The translations under genes were made by a program, and so were the position numbers. This document shows, one piece after another, positions 17,477 to 26,542 of a stretch of 64,000 nucleotides of DNA (its first letter is position 1; each line of letters opens with the position of its first letter). This stretch comes from Pirellulales bacterium (GTDB lineage Bacteria; Planctomycetota; Planctomycetia; Pirellulales; JAEUIK01). The notes beneath the pieces are model-generated. The model was given only the letters and a program-made list of their open reading frames with translations. It did no database searches and was not told where the DNA came from. The stretch lies in NCBI GenBank assembly GCA_019745975.1, contig JAIESQ010000078.1:28187-92186 (forward strand). Direction: 5' to 3'.

Positions 17477-19792
17477 TCACTCGTCGATTCGCACGATGAC
17501 TCGCGGACCGCGTACCTCAACAACGCGCACCTGGGTGCCGGGCGGAATGAAGCCTTCTTCCGCCAGCACATCCACAAGCTGCTGACCGAACCGCACCTTG
17601 CCGGCCGGAATCAAGGGAGTGATCGTTTTGCCGCGCTGACCGAGCAGGTGGTCGAACGTCACGAGCGCCTCGCGGCGTTCGACCTCGGCCAATTCTTCGG
17701 GGGAAGGGGGTTCGAGAATCATGTGCCGTAACCCAGGCGTGCTCGGCAAGAATCGGCGCACGAAGATGGCAGCACCGACAAACCCCACGACGGCACCCGA
17801 GAGCACGCCAAACGAGTGCATCAACTGCGAGACTTCGTAATCGTCGCGCGGCAACACAAACGTTTGACTGGCCAAGACCAGTGAGGCCACGATCAGCAAG
17901 CCGCCGCCGAAGCCAAAGATGCCAAAACCCGGCAGCAAGAAGACCTCGATCAGTACGCAGGCGACGCCGGCCAGGAACAGCAGAATCTCCAGCCAGTCGG
18001 CCGTGCCGCCGAGCCAGTGCGCCCAGAAGAACAGCAGGAAACAAACGCCTGACAGGAAAATGCCAAAGCCGATGCCGGGCGATTGCGCTTCGATGTACAG
18101 CCCGCCGGCCCCGAGCAACAGCAACAGCCAGCCGACCGAATCCGAGCTGAGGACGGCGATCAACGAATCAACCCAGCCAGGCTCGACAACGCGCGGGCTC
18201 TTTTCGAGGCTGTAAAGTTCGCGAAGTTCATCGGCATCGCCGATGATGGCACGCGCCAACCCGAGTTCGACGGCTTCTTCCGCCGACACCATGAGCGGCT
18301 CGGCGCCGCCCGAGATTCGCGCGCCGCGCACCCAGCGACGGGCGGCATCCTGTTCTTGAGAGTTCAACTCGTCGGCTTCTTCAGCGGTCAGATAATCGAC
18401 GGCCCCGGTATCCGCGCGGGTATAGCGGTGCACCACGAGTTGCGGATTGACCAGCGCGGCGACCAAGGCCGGCGAGCGACCTTTGCGCTTGGCCAGATCA
18501 AACAGGCTCGACGTCAAACTCTCGATCTCGCCGGCCGACGGATTGATGTCTTGCCAGCCACCGCCAAGCTTGGCCTGTGGACCGACCACCACCTGATCGC
18601 AAGCCAGGGCGATGAAGGCGGCATCGGCCCGCGCCTCCTTGGCGACGTAAGCCACGGTGCGGCGCTCGCTCGATTTCAGGCTCGCGAGGTGCTGGGCCAG
18701 CGACAAACTCTCGATCGGCGCTCCGCCAGGGCTATCGATGTAGATGACAAACAAATTGGTATCGTGATCGCGAATCTGCGCATCGATCAAGCGCTGTACC
18801 CCTTCGGCGAGCACCTGGCTCATTGGTCCCCGTACGTTGACTTGCACGGGCACCCAAGCGGTCGCCAGCGAAGGGTCGGCGACGAGCGCGTCGGGCGCGA
18901 GCTTCCACGCCCGCGCGATCGTCGGCAGGTCGTCGGCCAGAAGCGCCACGAATCCGTAATCTTTGGCCTCGCGTCCGCTGAAATGCCCCGGCTCGCCCGC
19001 GCGAATAATCACCTTCTTGGAAACGACTGCCTGGCGTCGCTCGAGTTCTTCAAGCGCGTCGCGCAGCACAAACTCGCGGCCGGCCTCGGTTTCGACCTGG
19101 TAAACTTCTAGCGTGGGATTCAACAAGCCCAAAGCGACATCGGGCGGGATCGTCTTGCGGCGCTGTGCGATTTCGGAATAGACGCTGAGCAGGTCGGGGC
19201 CGATGATCTCTTCGTCGGCCCCCGCGTTGCCGATTTCGGCGTCGGCAGGCATGGCAATATCGTCGCACGCCAGCGCCAACAGCACGACGTGTCCGCGCGC
19301 TCCCTCGGGAAGCCAGGCGATCGTGGTCGTGCCGTCGAGATCGCGTCCCGACAAGAATCGGGCCAGGTCGAGGGTCTGGCCGAAGGGACTGCGGCCGTTC
19401 TTGAATTCGAACACGAGTACCGGCCACTCGCCCCGGCGGCGGTCCTCGGCCACGAGTTGCAATACCGAGCGGCGCAGCCGATCGACGTTGGGAAGCGGGG
19501 CCGTGATTGGGATCAAGTGCCCAACGCGCTTGGCGAGAGCTCCGACTCCGACCTCCGGACGTCCCGGCGCGGTGGCCGCATCCTCAGCTTGAGGAGTTGC
19601 GGGCGAGGCCGCGCCGGCCGCAGGTGGCTCGATTTGTGGAGCAGCAACAGCTCGAGGCAGTCCCGGCACGATCGTCGCGGCCAGGACGAAAAGCGCAATG
19701 GAAATCGCACCGGAAAACGGTCGCAACGTGGATGCGGCGCGAAGCCACGGTCGGCGCTGGCAGCGCAGCAAGACTCGAAGTGTCGCCGGCAT
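17477..19792 (-). CDS. Long NfeD protein with two degenerate ClpP-like domains
   Basis: A 771-residue membrane protein. After a signal or anchor segment (about 25-50) come two ClpP/crotonase-like domains (about 110-320 and 325-500), then four to five membrane segments (about 515-650) and a C-terminal NfeD OB domain ending in VRVVEVRGPRVIVRIDE. Active NfeD1b proteases carry a Ser in GARAASAG; here the matching segments are GARGHVVLLALACDD and EARADAAFIALACDQ, without that Ser, so both domains look non-catalytic. The ATG at 19792 is preferred because the GTG at 19855 would be only five bases from the -10 box. Confidence 0.87.
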   Translation of the reverse strand: MPATLRVLLRCQRRPWLRAASTLRPFSGAISIALFVLAATIVPGLPRAVAAPQIEPPAAGAASPATPQAEDAATAPGRPEVGVGALAKRVGHLIPITAPLPNVDRLRRSVLQLVAEDRRRGEWPVLVFEFKNGRSPFGQTLDLARFLSGRDLDGTTTIAWLPEGARGHVVLLALACDDIAMPADAEIGNAGADEEIIGPDLLSVYSEIAQRRKTIPPDVALGLLNPTLEVYQVETEAGREFVLRDALEELERRQAVVSKKVIIRAGEPGHFSGREAKDYGFVALLADDLPTIARAWKLAPDALVADPSLATAWVPVQVNVRGPMSQVLAEGVQRLIDAQIRDHDTNLFVIYIDSPGGAPIESLSLAQHLASLKSSERRTVAYVAKEARADAAFIALACDQVVVGPQAKLGGGWQDINPSAGEIESLTSSLFDLAKRKGRSPALVAALVNPQLVVHRYTRADTGAVDYLTAEEADELNSQEQDAARRWVRGARISGGAEPLMVSAEEAVELGLARAIIGDADELRELYSLEKSPRVVEPGWVDSLIAVLSSDSVGWLLLLLGAGGLYIEAQSPGIGFGIFLSGVCFLLFFWAHWLGGTADWLEILLFLAGVACVLIEVFLLPGFGIFGFGGGLLIVASLVLASQTFVLPRDDYEVSQLMHSFGVLSGAVVGFVGAAIFVRRFLPSTPGLRHMILEPPSPEELAEVERREALVTFDHLLGQRGKTITPLIPAGKVRFGQQLVDVLAEEGFIPPGTQVRVVEVRGPRVIVRIDE

Positions 19793-19860
19793 CGGGTTTT
19801 CCGTTGGCCGGGGCGAGACATCTCGTAAGTGTAATCCGTTACAGGGTTTGAGCACGACCG

Positions 19861-19888
19861 ATTATACGGTCGCGCGGTACCGAGTCAA
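19861..19888 (-). promoter_or_regulatory. Strong sigma70-like promoter for the nfeD-floA cluster
   Basis: On the minus strand TTGACT (19888-19883) and a perfect TATAAT (19866-19861) are separated by 16 bases. CGACCG and CGGTCG flank the -10 box as an inverted repeat, and the spacer contains CGGTACCG. The expected start of transcription is near 19854, giving about 60 bases of leader to the ATG at 19792. The palindrome over the -10 box may be an operator. Confidence 0.72.
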
Positions 19889-19992
19889 ATTTTGGCGCAT
19901 TGCCGGATTCGCGCGCAAGGGGCAACCAATTGCCGGCTTTTGGCTTGCGATTCGTTAATCGAGCAAGACAGGTGTCGCCTGAACGAAGCACC

Positions 19993-21150
19993 CTAGCGCT
20001 GACGAGCGGGCTCGCCGGCGCTGGGTACGCCAGCTTGCCGAGGCGGCGTTGCCGGGCGTGTTGCCGTGCCGGGGCCAGGCGCCGCTCCCCGCGGTGTTGC
20101 CTGTTCGACGGGCACCGTCTCGGGCTGCTCGACCAGATGCGTCCAACCGGCGGGGACGCGCGGCATCAAGAAGTCTTTGAGCCCATCGAGCGGATCGCTC
20201 GTGCGCACGTTGTAGAACTGATGCACGGTAATGTTCTTGCCGTTGGGCAGATCGAGTTGCAGAGCGAACGGTGTGAGGCCTTGCGGGTCGAGCAGCAGTT
20301 CAGCGCGCTGAAAATTCGCGGCGTCCTGCTGCAGCTTGGGAAATGCCTCGAGACAGATCTTACTCTCCTGACCAGCCGGCGGACGCTTGAGGCGCATCCA
20401 GTAGCGCTGCTTTAGCGTCACCGCTTTTGCGCCAAAGATGAATGGCAGCGGCCCATCGGCGATGGCCTTGCCGCGCATGTGTTCGGGAAGCACGCGCTCG
20501 ATCACCTGCTTCTTCTCGGCATTGAGCTCGAAGATGGCGTTGCCATCGCAGATCCAATGCTCGATCGATTCACCCGTCTTCTCGTCGGTCACGCGATAGT
20601 TGCCTCGATCGGGCGATTTGTACTTGAGTTCTCCCAGCCCGACCGTGCGTTTGTTGAAGACGTTGTCGTATTCCCAGCGTTTGAAGTCGCATTTGAACAA
20701 CTTGATGGCTTCGCTCTTGCGCTCCCAGTCGGCCAGCAGCCGATCGAGGTCGGCTTGCTCCTGAGGGCTCAACTCAAAGGGCGCGGGCGTGACGTTGGCC
20801 GGCAGCGGCGCGGGCCGAGGCGCTGTCGCCATTCGCGGAGGTCCGGCGGGCTGGACAGGTCCAGCGGGGCGGCGGGGCGCGGCAGGGGCAGCGCCTTGTT
20901 GACGCGGCGCCGCGGCTGCGGCGGACGTGGGCGGTCGTTTGCTGGTCGCCGGCCCCGAGGCGCTCTGTTGATACTGGAGCTGACCGAGCTGTCCCTGTGC
21001 CGGCGCTGGATTGGCGGGCGTTTGTTGGCCGACAGCAATTGCCGCGAAATTCGACAGCAACACCGCCGTGGAAACGGCAATTTGGTATGCGTGGCGCGGT
21101 CTGCGGCGGCGACTTGCGGAACCTAAATGCTGCTGCGGAAGACCCGTCAC
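19993..21150 (-). CDS. TIGR03009-type planctomycete exported protein
   Basis: A 385-residue exported protein. An N-terminal signal segment (AYQIAVSTAVLLSNFAAIAV, about 20-40) is followed by a Pro/Ala/Gln-rich linker and then the planctomycete-specific TIGR03009 domain (about 120-345), a LolA/LppX-like half-barrel (WERKSEAIKLFKCDFKRWEY, GNYRVTDEKTGE, HWICDGNAIFELN). The fold suggests it binds a lipid or other hydrophobic ligand in the periplasm, but no function is established. The GTG at 21150 is chosen for its upstream GGGAGAG; ATG 21171 is the alternative. Confidence 0.82.
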   Translation of the reverse strand: MTGLPQQHLGSASRRRRPRHAYQIAVSTAVLLSNFAAIAVGQQTPANPAPAQGQLGQLQYQQSASGPATSKRPPTSAAAAAPRQQGAAPAAPRRPAGPVQPAGPPRMATAPRPAPLPANVTPAPFELSPQEQADLDRLLADWERKSEAIKLFKCDFKRWEYDNVFNKRTVGLGELKYKSPDRGNYRVTDEKTGESIEHWICDGNAIFELNAEKKQVIERVLPEHMRGKAIADGPLPFIFGAKAVTLKQRYWMRLKRPPAGQESKICLEAFPKLQQDAANFQRAELLLDPQGLTPFALQLDLPNGKNITVHQFYNVRTSDPLDGLKDFLMPRVPAGWTHLVEQPETVPVEQATPRGAAPGPGTATRPATPPRQAGVPSAGEPARQR

Positions 21151-21454
21151 GATTATTCTCTCCCGGCGCATCCTGCCGCACGTGAGTGTGAAAAGGCGGG
21201 GCGGCGCTAGGGCATCGCCGCAGCCTAGGAAACCGTCCCTGGTTTCGCTGGGGGGCGGATTGTAACGTCCGCTGCCCAACGACCCTAGGCCGATTCGAGA
21301 CGAGCCTGGCCAGAGGTGCCAGCGACGCACTGCTAGCGATTCTGCACGCGCTGATGCCGCCTGTGTGGCAGTGGAACACGGCGATCGTGATAAACTGCCT
21401 AGGCCTGTCCAGAATCTCCACCGGACCTGTGCCTCTTAACGGATACGCGACGCT
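21151..21454. other. Divergent intergenic region, 304 bases
   Basis: Spacer between the TIGR03009 gene (minus) and hemH (plus). TACAAT on the minus strand (21264-21259) is a possible -10 for the former; its -35 is poor. The hemH side has TAAACT near 21393 but no convincing partner. No coding sequence is seen. Confidence 0.4.
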
Positions 21455-22459
21455 GTGCCCGATGCCTATGACGCGCTGCTCATGGTCTCCTTCGGGGGAC
21501 CTGAAGGACCGGGCGACGTTTTGCCATTTTTGGACAACGTGCTGCGCGGTCGAAATGTTCCTCGCGATCGCAAGCTGGAAGTCGCCAAGCATTACGAGCT
21601 GTTTGGCGGTGTAAGTCCGCTGAACGCGCAGATGCGGGCCCTGATCTCGGCGATCGAAGCCGAGCTGGCAATCGCCGGCCCCCACCTGCCGGTTTATTGG
21701 GGTAATCGCAACTGGCAGCCTCTCTTGCCCGACACGTTTGCCCAGATGGCCGCCGATGGCGTTCGCCATGCTTTGGCCCTGTTGACTAGCGCTTTCAGCT
21801 CTTACTCGGGCTGCCGCCAATACCTCGAGAACATCGCGGCGGCTCAGACCGAAGTTGGACCGAGTGCGCCACAAGTCGACAAATTGCGCGGCTACTTCAA
21901 TCATCCGGGCTTTATTGAGGCGGTGGCCGACCGTACCCGCGATGCTCTATTGCAGGTTCCGGTCAATCGGCGCGATGGCGCGGCGCTGGTTTTCACGGCC
22001 CACAGCATTCCCATGAACATGGCGGCAGGCTGTGACTACGTCGAGCAACTCAACGAGGCATCGCGACTGGTCGCCGAGCTCGTGGGTCGACGCGATTGGC
22101 GAATTGCCTATCAAAGTCGTAGCGGATCCCCCACTCAGCCTTGGCTCGAGCCCGACATCAACGACGTCCTGCGCGAGCTGGCCGCCCAAGGGACCAGCGA
22201 CGCGGTCATCGTGCCGATCGGTTTCACCAGCGATCACATGGAAGTCGTCTACGATCTCGATACCGAGGCCCGTGCCACCGCCGACACTTTGGGCCTAGAC
22301 CTGGTGCGCGCCGGCACGGTGGGAGTACATCCCCGCTTTGTGCGGATGATCCGCGAGCTCGTCGTCGAGCGAATGACTCCCGCGGCGCCGCGGCCGGCTC
22401 TGGGAATTCTGGGGCCGCGCCCCGATCGCTGTGATCCTGACTGTTGCCCGGCGAGATAG
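21455..22459 (+). CDS. hemH: Ferrochelatase, probably a 2Fe-2S enzyme
   Basis: A 334-residue ferrochelatase that inserts ferrous iron into a porphyrin in haem synthesis. It shows the opening VSFGGPEGPGDVLPFLDNV, the catalytic His in VFTAHSIPM, and the Glu-containing DHMEVVYDLDTEA. Cysteines are placed as in actinobacterial-type enzymes that bind a 2Fe-2S cluster: one in SSYSGCRQYLEN and three at the end in CDPDCCPAR. Sequence alone does not settle whether the substrate is protoporphyrin IX or coproporphyrin III; the actinobacterial-like features favour the coproporphyrin-dependent type. The GTG start lies within a weak ribosome context. Confidence 0.92.
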   Translation: MPDAYDALLMVSFGGPEGPGDVLPFLDNVLRGRNVPRDRKLEVAKHYELFGGVSPLNAQMRALISAIEAELAIAGPHLPVYWGNRNWQPLLPDTFAQMAADGVRHALALLTSAFSSYSGCRQYLENIAAAQTEVGPSAPQVDKLRGYFNHPGFIEAVADRTRDALLQVPVNRRDGAALVFTAHSIPMNMAAGCDYVEQLNEASRLVAELVGRRDWRIAYQSRSGSPTQPWLEPDINDVLRELAAQGTSDAVIVPIGFTSDHMEVVYDLDTEARATADTLGLDLVRAGTVGVHPRFVRMIRELVVERMTPAAPRPALGILGPRPDRCDPDCCPAR

Positions 22460-22593
22460 TGTTCTGAAAACCATAAGCCAGTACAATCTGTTGAAGAGCG
22501 GCGCGATCGGGCGTGACCGCTTTGCTAGTCGCCGTCTGACACGTTGGCCGTTCTCCGATCGCTCGATCGTCGTACCGGTGCGCAGCTCGCCGC

Positions 22594-23295
22594 ATGGCCA
22601 CTTCGCCGCTTAGTCCGCCCATCGGCCTGCTCGTCAGCGGCGGTCTCGATAGCGGGATTCTGCTGGGCCATCTGTTAGCGGCTGGGCGGACCGTGCAACC
22701 GTTCTATGTGCGTGGCTCTCTGCGCTGGGAACCTGCCGAGCTGGCTACCCTGCGACTGTTGTTGGCGGCATTAGCTCGACCGGGGCTGGCCGAGTTGGTG
22801 GTACTCGATATGCCGGTCGCCGACCTGTACCGCGATCACTGGAGCGTCACGGGCCGGGGCGTGCCCGACGAGACTACACCCGACGAGGCGGTGTTTCTTC
22901 CGGGTCGCAACGCGCTGGTGATCTTGAAGCCGGCGCTCTGGTGCCAGATGCATGGCATCGAAGAGCTGGCGCTGGCGCCGCTGGTGACGAATCCGTTCCC
23001 CGACGCGACGGCGACGTTTTTCGATTTATTCGAGCGGACGCTTTCGCAAGCTGCGCAACCGCCTGATGGCGTTGCGCGGCCGCTGCGGATCGTGCGGCCC
23101 TTTGGCCATCTGCACAAGCGCGAGGTAATGCAACTGGGGCGCAGCCTGCCACTAGAGCTGACGTTCTCGTGTATCGACCCGGTGGCGGGCGCGCAGGGCG
23201 AGGCCAGCTTGCACTGCGGGCGGTGCAACAAATGCGCGGAGCGCAAAGCCGCGTTCAAGGATGCGGGGTTGGACGATCCAACGCGGTATGCGTGA
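22594..23295 (+). CDS. queC: QueC-like 7-cyano-7-deazaguanine synthase
   Basis: A 233-residue PP-loop ATPase. SGGLDSG (about 15-21) binds ATP; VFLPGRNALV matches the QueC PGRN box; the C-terminus holds the zinc-binding cysteines FSC, then HCGRCNKC, then ERKAAF. QueC converts 7-carboxy-7-deazaguanine to preQ0 in queuosine synthesis. The protein is divergent in the middle and the usual substrate box (G.NA.DYS.YPDC) is not evident: FPDATATFFDLFE stands in its place. No queD, queE or queF is nearby. A QueC-like enzyme of another deazapurine route is the main alternative. Confidence 0.75.
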   Translation: MATSPLSPPIGLLVSGGLDSGILLGHLLAAGRTVQPFYVRGSLRWEPAELATLRLLLAALARPGLAELVVLDMPVADLYRDHWSVTGRGVPDETTPDEAVFLPGRNALVILKPALWCQMHGIEELALAPLVTNPFPDATATFFDLFERTLSQAAQPPDGVARPLRIVRPFGHLHKREVMQLGRSLPLELTFSCIDPVAGAQGEASLHCGRCNKCAERKAAFKDAGLDDPTRYA

Positions 23296-23305
23296 GCGGC
23301 GCGGT

Positions 23306-23908
23306 TCAGAAATCCCACACGGACAGCCAGACGTAGCCCGACTCGGGATCGACGATCAGCAGGCTGCCGTTGTGCCAGGGTAAGGTTTGGCAGCAGCGCT
23401 CTTGGGCTGAGTAGCGCATGCTGGGCGCATGGAAGGCGTACGCGGCGCGATCGGGTCTCGTCGCGTCGATGGCGGCGTGCCCCTCGTCGGCCGAAAACTT
23501 GGATTGCCAACCAAATTGATTGCCAAAGCCCATCAGTCCGGGGACGGGGCTTGTTTGCCAGCGGTCGCCCCACGGCGGCTCGTCGGCCAGCAGTTTCACC
23601 AGCGACTTCCGGTCGGCTTTGAAGACCAGGTAGAACTCGCCGTCGCCATGGAATCCCCCGTGATCGTCGGCCGTCCGCACGACCAGCGCGCCCTTGGGCA
23701 TCACCAGGCCCGTGATGAATTTGAAGTCGCTCGCTGAGTCGACCAACAACGTGTGAGACAGCGAATTCACGTAATACAGCAGCGCCGTGCAGGCTAGCAG
23801 CACGGTGATACCGGAGGCGGCCAGGGCGTAACGCTGTTTTTTCGCGCGCGCGGCATTTGCATGTCGCGACGCTTCGAGTTCGGCATCGGGTGGCAGAGAC
23901 GTGACCAT
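23306..23908 (-). CDS. Hypothetical membrane-anchored protein
   Basis: A 200-residue protein with one membrane segment (about 30-48, ALAASGITVLLACTALLYYV) followed by an extracytoplasmic domain rich in aromatic residues (GNQFGWQSKFSADEG, then CCQTLPWHNGSLLIVDPESG). Its C-terminus converges on the queC-like gene. A TAGAAT hexamer (23921-23916, minus) ends seven bases before the ATG at 23908, so the transcript could be leaderless. The longer frame upstream to 24217 overlaps the transglutaminase gene in another phase and is rejected. I do not recognise the family. Confidence 0.7.
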   Translation of the reverse strand: MVTSLPPDAELEASRHANAARAKKQRYALAASGITVLLACTALLYYVNSLSHTLLVDSASDFKFITGLVMPKGALVVRTADDHGGFHGDGEFYLVFKADRKSLVKLLADEPPWGDRWQTSPVPGLMGFGNQFGWQSKFSADEGHAAIDATRPDRAAYAFHAPSMRYSAQERCCQTLPWHNGSLLIVDPESGYVWLSVWDF

Positions 23909-24029
23909 GCCGTGGATTCTACCGCGCCGGCATCTAGCGCGGCACGCTCGCCACAATAGCCGAGGTCGAGGAACGCGCACCCGTGTGGCGAACGAAATGG
24001 CTCGTGCCAGTTCATCAAAAAAAACGACA

Positions 24030-25070
24030 CTACGGCGCGGGCGGCGTCGCCGGGCGATCCTGATAGTGGCCCTGCCAGGCGACATGCGCGAGCGGATGTC
24101 CGTCAACTTCCGCGTAGGGTTCGTCGAACATGTTGATGGGCTTGCCCTGCTGTGGCGGCTCGAGCACCACGTCGCGGCCGTGGGCCAGCGTGATCCACGT
24201 GCTCCCCAGCGTGCCAAAGTAGTACTCGCGGTCGGCAGGATACTTGTCGGCGCGCGAGGCGTCGATTGGAATCCAACCCACGTCGGCCACCCAGAATCTG
24301 GCCCAGCAGTGGCAGAACTTGATGATCCCCTCGGGCTTGTCGGGGGGAATCGGCAGACCGAAGACGTGATCGGCGGGAATGCCGCGCGAGCGGCAAACGC
24401 CGATAAAGACCGAATGGTAGTCGGTGCAGTCGCCGGTCTTGCTGTCGCACGCCCAAACGGCGTTGCCGGTACCCGCGCCTCGCGCGACGTAGTTGTAGAC
24501 CATCGTGTCGATCAAGTAGTCGTAGATCTTGCGCCCGGCGCGAAGCGGCTCTCCGGGCGGCAGGTTCATTTCGCTAGCCAGCGCCGTGATTCGCCCTTGA
24601 ATCGGAATCATGCTTGAGTCGCCGAGATAGGGGGCAAACTCGGGCGCGGGAGTTTCCTGCCGCGTGGAGATAAGCTCTTTGGCGGCAGCCACCGTCGCTT
24701 CGCGGACTTCGACGTCGTACACAAACTCGACTTTCAGCGGCGCACGGTTGTCGCCAGCCGAATCGGCGCCAGGGAGGTCCGCCGCCGTGAAGCGGCGATA
24801 GTACATGCGATTGCCGAACTTCTTATCGACCGTGATGCGACCCGGGCCCAGCGCGTCGCCATTGACTAGCCGAATCGTTTGCCGTTCGTTGTCCGACGGT
24901 ATGGGAATCCACAGGTCGACCACCTTGGCGTCGACCGGCAGCTTGGCGAGGTCGCAAGTGTAGGTGAGCCGCACGTTGCGCTGAGCAGGCTTGTCGTCGC
25001 TAGCGCTAGCCGGTGTGATCGCGACGCCTGCGAGCAGTATCCAACAGCAAATCGCTAGACGAGTCGGCAT
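24030..25070 (-). CDS. Exported transglutaminase-like protein
   Basis: A 346-residue exported protein with a signal peptide (about 1-23) and a transglutaminase core. The papain-like triad is visible: Cys in TGDCTDYHSVFIG, His in CHCWARFWV and Asp in WIPIDAS, all in the C-terminal half, after an N-terminal beta domain (LWIPIPSDNERQ). The family includes peptidases and amide-forming or -cleaving enzymes; the substrate is unknown. The start at 25070 has GAGGGGG nine bases upstream and a signal peptide begins there. Confidence 0.88.
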   Translation of the reverse strand: MPTRLAICCWILLAGVAITPASASDDKPAQRNVRLTYTCDLAKLPVDAKVVDLWIPIPSDNERQTIRLVNGDALGPGRITVDKKFGNRMYYRRFTAADLPGADSAGDNRAPLKVEFVYDVEVREATVAAAKELISTRQETPAPEFAPYLGDSSMIPIQGRITALASEMNLPPGEPLRAGRKIYDYLIDTMVYNYVARGAGTGNAVWACDSKTGDCTDYHSVFIGVCRSRGIPADHVFGLPIPPDKPEGIIKFCHCWARFWVADVGWIPIDASRADKYPADREYYFGTLGSTWITLAHGRDVVLEPPQQGKPINMFDEPYAEVDGHPLAHVAWQGHYQDRPATPPAP

Positions 25071-25109
25071 GTGAATTCCCCCTCTGAAATCTGGATCGTA
25101 GCGCCCTTG

Positions 25110-25138
25110 AGGATAGCGTGGTCGAGCGAAAGCGGCAA
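25110..25138 (-). promoter_or_regulatory. Candidate promoter for the transglutaminase gene
   Basis: TTGCCG (25138-25133) and TATCCT (25115-25110) on the minus strand are separated by 17 bases. Transcription would begin near 25103, giving a leader of about 33 bases. Confidence 0.4.
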
Positions 25139-25187
25139 AGTCTGCTCTCGCGCGGGGGGGCACGCTTGCAAGGATAGACCAAGAAGG

Positions 25188-26459
25188 CTACGGAATCGCG
25201 CTTGCCGTACGCGGCGCAGACGATTCGATCGCCGGGGCCGCTGCGCCGACGGGGGTCGACGGCAACGGAAGCACCCGCAGCAAGCTCTCCGCTTCGCGAA
25301 CGTGCGGCACGACGTGCGGAGTCGGCGGGCACAAGAGACGCACCAAAGACGCTACGCTCTGTGGTCGTTCTGGCCGATTCAAGAGCACTTTGTTCGCATC
25401 GATCAGCACGGCGCCCGGCAAGTCTTTCGAGCAGCGCCCCTCCACCACCAGGCCGCGTGCGTCGAGCAGAAAGGCCAGCGCCAACCGCTCGTAGGCGATA
25501 CGATCGACGGCCGGTGGCGGCAGCGGCCCGGCGGGCATCTCCAGCATTTCCCATCCACCAGCCAGCAGCGAACGACTGACTTGCCCGGGCCCGCCCACCG
25601 CAGCGGCGCTCAACTGTTCGATCCGCCCGTCGACCAGCCGGGCGCTGTGCACTTGCAGCTCGGCCAGCCCGCTGAGGTGGTGCGGAAAATGCTCGCTCAC
25701 GAGCTGCCGCAGATCGACCTCGACGAAGTGGCCGACGATCTCGGTGCGCGAGCCCGCGCCCGACTGCTGGCCGCGCAACGTGCCGCGGAATCGGCAGGCA
25801 TCGCCCATCCACGAGGGCACGTCGATCCAAGGCCAGGCGAGTCCGCACGGAATCGCCGCCTCGGGCGACTGCAGCTCCCAGGTGACGTGGGCCGGCGCAT
25901 GCCGCCTGTCGCGCACCACGCGCATGCGCACCGGGTGCGCGGCGGGCGTATCGAGCGTAAAGGAGAGATACGCCTGGCCGATCTTGTCGGCAAAACTCAC
26001 GCCGCCGGCGATGTTGTTCAACGTGTATTCGGCGGCAGGCCCCTGCCAGACGAGCGCCTTGGCTTCGAGTCGCAGGGGATCGTCGGTCGCCGCGAGCTGT
26101 TGATTCAACCGGATCCAGAGCCCGGCCAGCGCCGTCGCCACGATACGAGGTTCGCTAAGCCGAACCATCGTGCCGCGACGACTGGCGGTAATCTCCAGAC
26201 GCGGCAGCCTGGCCACGGTTTCGTGAGTTTCGGGCTCGGCCAGCACCACGTCGCACATTCGGGTTTGTCCGGGGCGAGGGTGTTCGACTGCGCCGATGCG
26301 TGCCGTCAAGCCGAGCCGGCGAACGAGCTGCGCTTCGCAACTGGCAACGTGACCTGACGAACCGAGCCGGCACGCCCAGCCGAGTGTTCCCAAGGTGGGC
26401 AAGATGCAGCAAGCGACAAATCCCAGCCGGCAGAGCGTGCGCTGCGTGTGTTCGTGCAT
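25188..26459 (-). CDS. Hypothetical membrane-anchored protein
   Basis: A 423-residue protein with one N-terminal membrane segment (RLGFVACCILPTLGTLGWAC) and a long exported, beta-rich region with alternating hydrophobic residues, for example RLSEPRIVATALAGLWIRLN and LSGLAELQVHSARLVDGRIE. The strand pattern resembles AsmA/DUF-type barrel-associated proteins, but I cannot make a family call. The start at 26459 (MHEHTQRTL) is preferred over 26489, which would add only a duplicate-looking MHERTRKF segment. It lies between aroC and the transglutaminase gene, all on the minus strand. Confidence 0.7.
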   Translation of the reverse strand: MHEHTQRTLCRLGFVACCILPTLGTLGWACRLGSSGHVASCEAQLVRRLGLTARIGAVEHPRPGQTRMCDVVLAEPETHETVARLPRLEITASRRGTMVRLSEPRIVATALAGLWIRLNQQLAATDDPLRLEAKALVWQGPAAEYTLNNIAGGVSFADKIGQAYLSFTLDTPAAHPVRMRVVRDRRHAPAHVTWELQSPEAAIPCGLAWPWIDVPSWMGDACRFRGTLRGQQSGAGSRTEIVGHFVEVDLRQLVSEHFPHHLSGLAELQVHSARLVDGRIEQLSAAAVGGPGQVSRSLLAGGWEMLEMPAGPLPPPAVDRIAYERLALAFLLDARGLVVEGRCSKDLPGAVLIDANKVLLNRPERPQSVASLVRLLCPPTPHVVPHVREAESLLRVLPLPSTPVGAAAPAIESSAPRTASAIP

Positions 26460-26542
26460 GGTGAGGAACTTCCGTGTTCTCTCGTGCAATCGGACAATCT
26501 GTCGTGAATGTTTGCTAGGGACAAATCCCGTGACAATCGGCC

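Noticed and set aside
25071..26357. Plus-strand open frame of 428 codons
   Set aside because: Antisense to the 423-residue membrane-anchored protein, which has a proper membrane segment and operon context; the plus-strand product is low-complexity Arg/His-rich sequence.
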